Below are positions 51,085 to 61,697 of a stretch of DNA of 64,000 nucleotides, in pieces; positions within the stretch are counted from its first letter, which is position 1; every line of letters begins with the position of its first letter. The translations under genes were made by a program, and so were the position numbers. Source of the stretch: Margaritispora aquatica (lineage: Eukaryota; Ascomycota; Leotiomycetes; Helotiales; Discinellaceae); the NCBI GenBank assembly GCA_007644065.1, contig VJWN01000006.1, positions 1,178,001-1,242,000 of the forward strand, given 5' to 3'. The notes under the pieces are model-generated. The model was given only the letters and a program-made list of their open reading frames with translations, was not told the DNA's origin and did no database searches.

Positions 51085-53026
51085 ATGACGAGCACCATTC
51101 GCCAACGAGTCACTTCGGCGAAAGCTAACCTCAAGTCGAAGACTAAGCCTTCGGGGTGGATCCTTCCACAGGAGAAAGGAGCTCTTGGAGATGAGGGGAC
51201 ATGGTACGTTTTCCTGAGTGTGGGGAGATCGATTTATACTGATGCTCTTCAGGACGAATATTGACATGGATGTTACTCCTCTGGAGCGACGAACATGGAC
51301 GGCACTTACCATGGCTGGTTTCTGGTTCTCAGATGCTCTGAACGCGCAAAGTTGGATGGCACCATCTTCCATTCTTGCTGTCGGGCTTACTTGGTAAGCT
51401 CTCTTATCACATTTCGTAGAAAACTTACTGATTTCTTAGGCGTGAGGCAATCGTCTGTATCATCTTCGGCAGTCTTTGCTGTACCGTGCCTTTGGTCCTC
51501 AATGGAATTCTTGGTGCTCGTTTGCACGTTCCATTCCCGGTTGCAGCGAGATCTTCTTTTGGCTGGTATTTTTCACGCTTCGCTATTATTGTCCGCATGA
51601 CTACTGCTCTCTTTTGGCATGCTATTCAAACGTATACGGGTTCAACTGCTATCACACAAATGATTCGTGCAATCTGGCCGAGTTACCTTGATCTGCCTAA
51701 CCATATCCCAGAGTCAGTTGGAATCACGACCCAGCAGATGATTTCTCACTTGGTTTTCTGGTCTATCCAATTTCCGATCCTTCTTACCCCTCCTCACAAG
51801 CTGCAATGGTTCTTCATCTTCAAGTTTGGTGAGCGAGCCCCGAATATTTGAGAGAAATCGGTACTAACTTCCTCAGTCGTTGTTACAGTTACTTGCATAG
51901 CAACTGTGATTGTCATGACCAAGAAAGCCGGAGGTGCAGGTGACATCTGGAAGCAAGAGTACAAGGTCAACGGGGCCATGCGCTCCTGGCTCATCTTGTC
52001 CAGCTTGTCATCTATCACAGGAGGCTGGGCAACAATGGCAACCAACATCCCAGATTTCACCCGCTATCTCAAGAAAGAGGATGGAGTGTACTGGCAAGTG
52101 CTATTCCTGCCATTAATCCAGCTTTGCTTGGGACTCTTTGGTATCATTTCCACATCGGCCGCGAAAGTGGTTTATGGCGAGTACATCTGGGATCCTTTGT
52201 CTCTCGCTGGACAATGGGACGGGCCTTCTGGACGTGCAGGTGCCTTTTTTGTGTAAGTCTTTGACTCGTGTGCATATCTTCTCTTCGAAAAAGGCAATGC
52301 TCAAAATTGAGGACGAATGCTGATGCTAGAACAGTGGCTTCGCATGGGTTGTGGCACAAATCGGTACCAATTTATCTGCCAACGTCATCTCATTTGCCAA
52401 TGATCTGGTGTCTCTTTCACCCAAATATATCAACATTCACCGTGGTGTCATCATGTAAGCATCCCCTGCTAACAGACACATGACGAACCCTGGCTGACAA
52501 AAACAGCTGTACCATCACCGCCTCATGGATCATGGTTCCCTGGAAGATCATCCACTCAGCTGCCTCCCTCCTAGCATTCATGGCAGGACTCGGCATCTTC
52601 CTAGCTCCCATCGCTGCAATCATCGGCGCCGACTACTGGATTACAAAGAAGACGCACATCGATGTTCCCGCTCTGTACAAATCGCGCAGCATTTACCGCT
52701 ACAATGAGTTCGGAACCAATTGGCGAGCCGTTGTAGCTTTCTTGATCTCCGTGGTCCCAAATCTACCTGGTATGGCAGCATCTGTCAACCCCAAATTGCA
52801 TGCTAGCATTGGAGGCTCAGTGTATGTGTATGACATGTTCTACATCTGGGGCTTTACCTCCGCCTTTGCCTCATACTCTCTTTTGAGCCATTTCTTCCCC
52901 GCGAAGGAGACTCTGATTCCAGCTACTGTGCACGGTGAGCCTGATTCTATCAGTGGAACTGAGGAGGCTGGAAGCGAGGGAGGTGATGAGAAGGCTGGTA
53001 TGAAGAACGATAACTATGAGGTTTGA
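51085..53026 (+). CDS. NCS1-family nucleobase/allantoin/uracil permease
   Basis: Six exons: 51085-51203, 51253-51393, 51440-51828, 51877-52252, 52335-52454 and 52507-53026, all with canonical GT/AG ends and matching phases, giving 554 residues. NCS1 (FUR/DAL4/FCY2-type) proteins are proton symporters for nucleobases, allantoin and related ring compounds at the plasma membrane. Signatures: TPLERRTWTALTMAGFWFSD then ALNAQSWMAPSSILAVGLTW (first helices with substrate-contact residues), GSTAITQMIRAIWPSY, ATNIPDFTRYLKK, FAWVVAQIGTNLSANVISFA and GADYWITKKTHIDVPALYK. About twelve helices are present, with a short acidic C-terminal tail (GTEEAGSEGGDEKAG). It diverges from the bifunctional hydrolase gene, which suggests uptake of the same compound or a precursor. 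The substrate preference cannot be assigned from the sequence alone. Confidence 0.93.
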
Positions 53027-55334
53027 TTGCGATAGACCGTTGAGATATATGATTCTACACTAGCAAATTGTTTAATGGGGTGTTTTTTTGGTTGATAGGG
53101 GTGGTGAGGTTTGTCTTTTTGGCTTGCGGGGGATATACCAACAATCGTTATGAGTAGGATTTATGAGATGGGAGATGGTGGTTTGAGGTCCATGAGATAT
53201 CCCTATTGGTTATCTTGAAATATGATGATACTGTATTCCAAAGTGCAAATTTGATGTGCACAATGATGCTTTTCGAGGAATTTAACATCAATCCTTTAGC
53301 CCAAAGGGCGACCGAAAGGATCTTGTCGTGACCACTGCCATGTCCCAAAACGTTTGCAAAAGCGAACATCTGCTCTCTATGGTCGGTAGTTAGTTTTGAT
53401 ATTGGTAGTCCTTTGTATAGTAAGTATTTGCACCTTTTTTTAGCCTCTAGGTGCTCTCAGTACAAATCCGAGTGAGACATTCATAGACTTTATGAGAAGT
53501 CTTCTCGACTCAGTCTCAATCCTTCTCTAAAAGAGACCATTGCAAAAATACACACAACCTTGCCCTGATGGACACTATGCCTCGGGAAACCAGAAAGTGC
53601 TTCTCTATTGCTGAGCATGTATGTCTTTTGCTATGTAGGGAAGGAGAATTGGCAATTGACGGGGCAAATACATGCTTATACATGTTTCCGACATCCTCGT
53701 CGGGGAGGCTTCTCGGATTTTCAGAATTATTGGGGTTGATGAAAATCACAACTCATATCAAATATCTTGTCATAACTAACGTTAGATGTTGTCGGAGCGG
53801 AAGATGGCTCAGAATGTGAAATGAAAATTGAGTCATAACATTTATAGGAGATGGGTGTGGCAAAGGTAAATTCCGTTGGTATCTATATACCTCTATTAGC
53901 ACCGCTGATCCCAGCCACCATTGACTTTACTTATTCTTTATTTTCTTCTATTTCCTCAGCTACAACCTAGAAGTACCTTCTATCTAGCTTGGGATAACCT
54001 GACAATATAATATTGTCACGTGGAAATGACGCTAGTAAACCATACCTTACCTGTTGAGAACTCGGTATATTCGGAATTGACTCCCATCCTCTCATCTTCA
54101 ACTCATTCACTTCAACCACTTCATCTTCCCAGCGTGGTATTCTAACACAACTTTCTCCATCAAATCATTGATCAGGACGCGTCCACAGCTACACGCCAAG
54201 TCGACATGTTCGAAGCTGACGGATATATTGCCGTCCATCGGGCTGCTTACCTTCGACCGCCAATTCCACATTCCGCCTTCCAAACGCTCCCCCACTGGTC
54301 TGAGCTTAGCCATATGGCTGACGTTGAATAATGGGGACGTTGAGCCTATAGTCGACGTCGAATAAGGAAGTGGCGGGCCGGAGGGCGTTCGCAACGCTAC
54401 CCAAGAGAAGATTGATGCAGAAGTCCCGACAGTGACAACGAGTAGAATCTCATCAACTCTGACAGGGCTTGTGGGATGGTGTCTCGCGTTTGAAGCCGTC
54501 GGTTTTTCATCAGAACCTCATGGGAGAAACTATGTAGTATTCCTTTCGTTGGTTGGGTATTTGACACAGATGTTAGCGTTCCACTGCTACCAAGGCGTTA
54601 GCAAAGGTAGCACAAGTTTAATCCTTAATGTACTTCAATATTTCTTGTGTTTCCTTCATTGATTCTTCGAGAGAGAGAGAATAAAATGACGGCCCCCATC
54701 CTCAAAATCCTCCTTGGTGGGATGTGTAACATCCAGCTGCACATATCTTATCCCAAGGTATTTAGCTGCAGTCAATTTCATACTCCAAATCCAATCATTC
54801 ACGACTAGGTCTTTTCTCTCCATTCATATGCCCTTGTTACGGCGATGTTCTCTGCTTTCAATTTACGATCCTGGCAACTTTTTGTGCTCTGCGTTGTTGA
54901 AGAACCTTACAGCTTTGAGTTGAAGACGGAAAATACGAGCGAAGCAGATCACTTCGTAGTTTCTCCTATCAGAATTCTGCTTCTCGTCTGTTGTTCCTTA
55001 TTTGGGCAGTCTCAGCTCTCTACTATCATTCAAATTCATTTAAATTAACAAGTGTTGCATCTGAACTATGCAGGATCGACGCCGCATCGTAGGTGTTGGC
55101 TATGGAGGAGAGGCATTGGGATTATGGCGTAGACGCCAACTCTTTGCCTTTTGGACAAAGATGAGGGGTAAAAATCTATGAGCTTTGAGATTCAATGCTA
55201 TAAGAGTAGATTCTGTTCATCTTACTCTCACTCTTTGCTCGCCTAACAAATACTCTACAGAAAATAGCACAAACAGTACCCAATCTTTCATCAAATAGTA
55301 TCACTGATCGATCGACAACGAGACCCATTACAAA
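53027..55334. other. intergenic, possible decayed fragments
   Basis: Two minus-strand stretches look faintly coding: 54107-54394, and about 54810-54660, which reads DLVVNDWIWSMKLTAAKYLG and then IRYVQLDVTHPTKEDFEDGG. They share no frame, show no splice signals that join them and match no family I know. The right end is the promoter of the large secreted-protein gene. Confidence 0.35.
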
Positions 55335-58300
55335 ATGAGTAAGAGCGCGATGCTCATTGCCTGGGCGCTCCTAGCAGCCCAGCAATCATTCGCAGCCTCC
55401 CCTCCAATCCCCACCGTTCGTACAGTTCCTTCATACAGCAGTTTAGCTACAGTTTATGCTCCACCCCTGCTTCTTGAACTGCAAGAGGTGCTAAAGACTT
55501 GCATACTGAGGGCCAAAACTGATGCTACTATTAGTGCACACATGAAGACACAAGAACAGACGTCCCAGATGGCAAGTGTGAGATCGCTTATGCTTGTGGG
55601 AACCCGCCAGGACTCTGCGAGGCCACTTACTCATGCCTGAATACCACTGGCTCTGTGAATGTACCGATTCCAGGATCTCAAAACACCAGGGATATGGGCT
55701 GCACATACGCGTAAGTTATGCCCACTTGTTAAACGCTTTACTGGCAGCTCAGACGTGAAAATATATTCCAGCTATTGAACCATGAGTGAAACAGCAGATT
55801 AGATGCTAACCTACGTAGTTCAGTGATATATTATCATGACAGCGGCATAAAGTACCAGTGTTGTGGTAGCCTTCATATTCGACCTATCAGAAATCCAAAG
55901 CTACAAGTTGGGGAGGAGACAATCGATATTCCCCCAATTAGGAACCCCAAGATTTCTCTTGGTCATCACGATGATGACGACGGCGCTGGCACCAAAGGGC
56001 ACCAGCCTCATCTCATGAAACCGAACACAAAAGACAATGTTCACATCAGAAAACCGTGGATTGAGGACGATCCCATCGACAATATCCATATTAGACAGCC
56101 TTGGATCAAGGATGACCCTGATTATCCTGTTGATGATGTTCATATTACATATCCAGGGCATACTTCCAACCCAGATCTCCTGAATGTTGATGTCCACATC
56201 AAATACCCAGGGCACAACCCTGATTTGGACACGCCAGATGACGATGTTCAGATCAGATATCCAGGGCGTAGATCTACTCCTAAGGAGGTGCCGGAAAAAA
56301 TCCACATTAGAGAGCCTTGGATTAAAGAACCAGACCACAACGGCGGCGAACCAATCATACACCCAATCAGACAACCATGGATCGTGGATCAGAACAATCT
56401 TCCACACATCACAGATCCAAAAGTTTCCCAAGAACATTTATCACCAGAAGAGAAGCTCCAGATCATCATCAACATTCCCGGAAAAGGGGAAGAGCCGAAA
56501 TCCACAAACCCTATCATTCAGGTGGATGAGAATGGTATGCCCGCCATAACTTCCATCACATGGTTGAACACTAAACGTGACAACAGACCCCAATTATGTT
56601 TGGGCCTGCCCGTGTAAGGCAGGAGAAACACCTCAGTTGATACCGCTCAGAGGAGGTACAGCCACTAAGCCCAGCTGCGTTGACCTGAATGGAGTGACAA
56701 AGGTCATGAATGGTAAGAAACTCGTATTCAGATGTGATGAGGAATTCCAATCAGATGGAAAGTGGACAAAATTTAGTGCCAAGAGTGTCAATGATTGCGC
56801 TGAAAAGTGTACATCAGCAGCCTCTGCTGATGGGCACGCCTGTTTGGCTGCGTCTTATCGAGCATCAAGTAAGGAATGCTGGTTGGCGACTGACCATTTC
56901 ACCTGGCATCCAAAAGTAGGTACTACGTCTGTACAGTTGGTTGTGGATGATGTCAACTGTGATGATATCCAGTAAGTAATATCTCATTCTGTATCTTGTA
57001 CATTCCCTATAGTAGGGGTCAAAGGCACTGGCACAACCAATTATTTCAAATCCTGTCATGCAATATCGTTGCTAACGCATTTCTGTTTAGCGAAGCCACA
57101 AAGACTGTGAATGGCAAGAGGATCAAATTCCTGTGTAACCAGGACTTCCATTCAGATGGAAAGTGGAAGAAAATCAACACCAAAAGTGACTTAGAATGCG
57201 CGCAAAAATGTACCTCTGGGGCCGAAGGTGTCTGTCTTGCAGCATCTTTTGATATTGCCACGAAAGAATGCTACATGGCTACGGACAAATTCACTTGGCA
57301 TGGAGGTCACGGTTGGATATCTATTGAATTACTCGAGGAGCTTCCCCATTCATGTGCTGATCTTGAGTGTGTGCCCTTTCTTCTACCCTGCTCCTTGTCG
57401 GATAGCAGAGCGATGATTTGGGACGAAATCTATGAGCTCAATTTTCGACTGAGCATCAATTTGTTGTCATTTGACATCGCTCACAATATGTGCTGACTTT
57501 AGAGCAGTGGAACTACTAAAATCGTCAATGGCAAGACTGTCTCCTATGGATGTAATGAGCAGTTCTTCTCATCTGGGGAATGGAAAAACATCAGCACGCC
57601 AGACGTGAATGGTTGCACACATCGTTGCGTTGGGGGCAAAGATGGGGTTTGCTTGGGAGCATGCTATGATCGGACAGAACCCCGTTGCTTTCTCTCCTCT
57701 TTCAATTGCCAAATTCTCACCTGCCAACCTCGAAGCTAACTCTTATTTTAGTGAAAACAAAAGTGTGTTATCTTGCGCATGTCGAACCAACCTGGGCGTA
57801 CAAGGCTGGAATGCTCTCAATCAAACTGCTTGGTGACCAGCCAATTGTGCAGCCAGAGGAAAGTTACATCAAATGTCCTTCTAGCGGAGTTACGAAGACA
57901 ATTAATGGAAAGAAGCTCAAATTCACATGCGATGATGATTTCTGGTCCGCAGGCCAATGGAAACATATTCCAGCTATAAGTGTTAATGACTGTACGAAGA
58001 AATGCTTAGGAGGCCAAGAGGGAGTTTGTCTAGGAGCGGCGTACGACCCGAAAGAGAAGCAATGCTACCTCGCACACCTCGAGCCAACCTTTGGTCATCC
58101 TAAACAGGGATGGATTTCCATTAAGATCATTCCCGGCCCCATTGTACATCCTGGAAAGACCGAAGAGTTCTCTTGCAAGGATGGACACAAAGGTGCATTG
58201 GGTACTCGTGTCATTGATGGGACGACCTACTTTGCTACGTGCGGTAAGGCTCCGAATAATGGTGCACCTGGGAGCTATGTTCTAGAGCATGGTTTGACTG

Positions 58301-59840
58301 CAAGTCAATGTCTGAACAAGATCCATACTTCTAAAGGCAAGCTCGGCTACTGGCACTCCTTTGATCAAGGGCCCACGGGACTACTTTTGCGGTGTTGGAT
58401 ATTTGGTGAGGGAGACTGGACCATAGGTTATGCCGATGCCACAGTCGTACTTTTTACGGTATGTTGCATTTATCTGTTCCCATCAATAGCTACTCTAGGA
58501 AGATTTTCCCTCTAGACCTCAAGATTCCTGGTAGAGACTGACGTTTTCATCAACAGAAATATGATACCGATAAAGTAGTCGAGCCAAAGAAAGAGATCTT
58601 CTGCAAGGCCGACCAGGTAGGTTTTGTTGGGACCCGTGTGATCAGTGGCAAGACATACTGGATCAATTGTGGCAAGGCACCCCTTACTCCTATGGACAAA
58701 CCGGCAGGTGGATCAGAATGTGCCAGCCAAGTCGAATGTCTGACCCGCATTCATGACCAGGGCGAACTCGGTTACTGGTATCCGATAATACATCGCAATT
58801 CTGGGTGGTGTGTTGTACTTGCAAAAGGGAATTGGGAAATTGACCATGCAAGCCCTGGCTACGTCGTGTACACACCATATGACCCCGACGAGGCAGTGGG
58901 ACCAAACATCAACAACCTCTGTGCGAATGGCAAGAGAGGATTCGTCGGCACTCGAGTTGTTGGCGGTGTCAAGTATTTCCTTACTTGTGACAAAAAACCA
59001 ATACCTGAAAATGATGCTGCTGCTTACATCGATGGTGGAGCGTGTCCGACTCCAGCAGAATGCCTTACCAGATTACGCAGTCACCCAAAGGGTGTGATCG
59101 GTTATTGGCGTCCAGATAAGTTCTGCAGAATTCTTGGAAAGACAGCTGGATCGATGATTGATGCGAACGATCCAGGGCGGGTGCTTTTCACACCATACGC
59201 TCTTGACCAGATCATCGACCCTGCGGGAAAGAATAATGAAAGGGATGGTGACGCAGCTAAGAAGATCAAAGATGCACAAGACGAAGCTCTGAAGAAGATC
59301 AGAGAAGCAGAAGAAGCAGCTAAGAAGAAGAGAGAAGAACAGGAAGTAGCCGCGAAAAAGCGAGAAGCCGAAGAAGCAGCCAAGAGGACCAGAGACAATG
59401 AAGAAGCTGCGAAGCGCATTCGCGACATCGAAGAAGCGGCTCCCAAGACCAGAGAAGCCGAAGCAGCAGCCAACAAAGCCAAAGAAGACGAGAAGAACAG
59501 ACTTGCCAAATGGGCTTCACATGTCTGTCCATACATCGATGGTGCTGTCCGCGAAATGGAGCACAAGACCTGGTACTTCACCTGTGGGCGATGGACTTCC
59601 GCCAAAGGATCCCCCTACGCAGGAAACGACTACATCGTCCGAAAGGGCCTGCCCAACGCCGCGGAATGCATGCGCCTCATCCATCAGTCGGGCGCGAATC
59701 AGGGCAATTTCGCCCGCCATGACAAGACTCGTGTTTGGGAGTGCACTTATCCCGGTCATCGCATCTTCAAGAATCAGTGGCAGGAGCACGACGCGAATGC
59801 AAATTCGATCATGATGACTGCATATCCTCCCAAAAAGTGA
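55335..59840 (+). CDS. large secreted modular protein: repeats, PAN-like modules, second cysteine module, coiled coil
   Basis: Proposed exons: 55335-55487, 55535-55710, 55819-56534, 56587-56971, 57091-57366, 57505-57683, 57752-58458, 58557-59840, total 1291 residues. Weakest junctions are the first (donor GTGCTA) and those at 57366/57505 and 57683 (GTTGCT). It begins with a signal peptide (MLIAWALLAAQQSFA), then a small Cys-rich segment (KCEIAYACGNPPGLCEATYS). Residues about 128-302 hold HIRxPWI / HIxYPG repeats. Four PAN/Apple-like modules follow at about 380-473, 478-563, 569-655 and 668-755, each of the form GxTKxxNGKxxxFxC, FxSxGxW, then C..KC, CLxAxYD and CYLA. Three copies of a second module lie at about 768-866, 880-975 and 985-1080 (GTRVxxGxxYFxxCGK, ECLTRIH, GYW, GNW, FTPY). 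An Ala/Glu/Lys coiled coil spans 1090-1180, and a diverged fourth copy ends the protein. No transmembrane helix or anchor signal. PAN modules bind carbohydrate or protein; the overall function is unknown. Confidence 0.75.
55873..56395 (+). repeat. protein-coding repeats, HIRxPWI / HIxYPG type
   Basis: Nine related units in about 175 residues, spaced 12-25 residues apart: HIRPIRNPK, IPPIRNPK, HIRKPWI, HIRQPWI, HITYPG, HIKYPG, QIRYPG, HIREPWI and HPIRQPWI. The spacers are rich in Asp, Asn and Pro. Two sub-families (PWI and YPG) are grouped, which suggests local duplication. Confidence 0.85.
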
Positions 59841-60761
59841 CGAAGTAGGTAGAATGCTCGCGGCATTGAGCCAGCGAGCCAGAAAATTGCGGGATCTTGG
59901 CTTTGTTTAGTGCGCATGTTCTTGGTTCACAACACCTCGATAACATTCTCGCAAATGAGAGGATTTGGACTTTCGAGGACAGTAAGAGGGATTAATATGA
60001 CTGTAGCTGGATGTCGAGCATTTTCAATTGTCTCCTTTGTTTTCTCCTTGCTCTCAAAATTCCTACGCTTCCCTTGGCATTTATTAACCACCGAAAAGCC
60101 AAGCATCTCACCAAAGAGATCTAGGTTCACTGCTTCCGAACTCAACGACCCGGAAGGCAAACTTTCCATTACTCACAGCGATTTCTTTTCTCTTCTTTCC
60201 TTTTCTGGATTCTGGATCCTCGATTCAACAAGACGAAGCCTGTTGAGGCACAGTGGTGGATCTCTTTTGTCAAAATGTTCTGGCCTCACATTTATTTCAT
60301 TTGTTGCAGTATCTTGAATGTGTCATCTCCTTTGACGCAATGTCTTCTCTCACGTGCTGTATTTTCTACGCGAGGTATCTTTGATAAAAACTAGCATCCT
60401 GTCTTTACAGTATACGTTATGACCTTGCTATCAATTTGAGCCGCAAGCGGCAAAAGTGGAGACGAAAGATTTTACTCAATATATATTTTGACTTGCATGC
60501 ACTACTATTTGTCCAAACATTACCGGCACGATCCTCTCCAATTTATTATGACTAAATCGCTTAAAATCACCATTACACTGCCTATACCAAGATACCCCCC
60601 TCCGCAGCCAAAGAAAATGAATCTTACATCACATGATCTACTCAGCCCCTTCACTAGCGCAAGTCGAAAATCGGTTGCATCTAAGTAGCCCATTACCTTA
60701 CCTTGTCTCAACCACTCCTAGACCTCCTCTCCTCAAGTCTTCTCGTCCTGGACAAACAAAC
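59841..60761. other. intergenic, no gene recognised
   Basis: 3' flank of the large secreted-protein gene and promoter of the F-box-like gene. A plus-strand open stretch at 59910-60317 has no motif and I do not call it. Confidence 0.5.
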
Positions 60762-61541
60762 ATGTCCTCCCAACTCCTCTCCCTCCCGCGCGAACTCCGC
60801 GATCAGATCTACATCAACGTCTTGTCTTCACCCACCGGCTTCGTTTTCCTGCCCGATGCACAAGATGAGTCAGACTGGTATCCACGAGTCCCTATCCCCA
60901 ACTCCTATTTGAAGATCGAGCCCTACGGCTCCATGGAAAACAGCGCCTTGTACCCAAGCACACCGATCTTTCTGTCCTTTACGCGAGTATGCAAACAAAT
61001 CCACCACGAAACCCAAGGGCTCTTCTGGGCGCACAATGCGCTGTACATCCAGCGCGTGGACGACCTGGCGTGCCTCATGAAGTTACCAAGTCTATCTGGC
61101 CAGCTCGCGGGGCAATTGACGCATGTAAGGATGGATTTTGATCCGCTCACTAGAGGCCGCAATGTTGAGATAACTGCGAAGGCGTTGCGAACGTTTGTCA
61201 CGTGGTCGCATTCTGGCGTGTTGGTGAAGCTGGATCTGAGGATCGATTCGACGGCTACGAGATGGAGTACGCTTTTTGATCGAGGGAGTAGAGCGTCTGT
61301 GCGGGATTTTTTGGAGCTGTTTATGGTGACGGTTGCCGGTGGTGATGAAGAGAAGCTTGCTGGGAGGGTGGAAAAGAGATTGATTTTGAGTACACCGACT
61401 CCCAGATGGCCGGATGAGGAAATGGCGGCGGACGATCTGTTGCGTGATATTGAGGCTTTGCTTCATCCTTCTAGCTTGTTGATGAAGTTGCATAAATGCT
61501 TTGACGGTGAATTGTGGATTGGCGCGAAGCGTTATGGATGA
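60762..61541 (+). CDS. F-box-like/DUF fungal protein, hypothetical
   Basis: Intronless, 259 residues from the ATG at 60762; an upstream in-frame ATG at 60633 would add 43 residues of low-complexity leader, but the internal start sits directly before the conserved part. The N-terminus SSQLLSLPRELRDQIYINVL is the LPxELRxxIY opening of a large class of fungal F-box-like proteins. It is followed by a family-typical LSFTRVCKQIHHETQGLFWA and a middle segment with LRTFVTWSHSGVLVKLDLRI. Proteins of this class are numerous in Pezizomycotina, often next to accessory genes, and are presumed to be variable recognition subunits or degenerate relatives; no partner is identified. No membrane helix or signal peptide is seen. 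Confidence 0.75.
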   Translation: MSSQLLSLPRELRDQIYINVLSSPTGFVFLPDAQDESDWYPRVPIPNSYLKIEPYGSMENSALYPSTPIFLSFTRVCKQIHHETQGLFWAHNALYIQRVDDLACLMKLPSLSGQLAGQLTHVRMDFDPLTRGRNVEITAKALRTFVTWSHSGVLVKLDLRIDSTATRWSTLFDRGSRASVRDFLELFMVTVAGGDEEKLAGRVEKRLILSTPTPRWPDEEMAADDLLRDIEALLHPSSLLMKLHKCFDGELWIGAKRYG

Positions 61542-61697
61542 CACCACTTAGAAATTCGGCTCACAGCTCTCGAAAGTCTTGATAGATGTTATCTGGATGC
61601 AATTTCCAAAGCTCGGCTGATCGTGATGGCATATTGCATCCTCCACACCAATACTCTTCAATTTCAGGAAATTGACACGAAGTCTACTTAGGTAGAC

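Noticed and set aside
54660..55050. possible decayed gene on the minus strand
   Set aside because: One 48-codon open stretch looks faintly coding, but it has no family match, no joined exons and several stops around it.
55873..56395. fungal ribosomal peptide (RiPP) precursor
   Set aside because: Repeats lack Kex2-type dibasic cleavage sites and there is no neighbouring modifying enzyme such as a UstYa-like protein; the repeats are part of a much larger modular protein.
59910..60317. 135-codon open frame on the plus strand
   Set aside because: No recognisable domain, overlapped by a minus-strand frame of similar quality.
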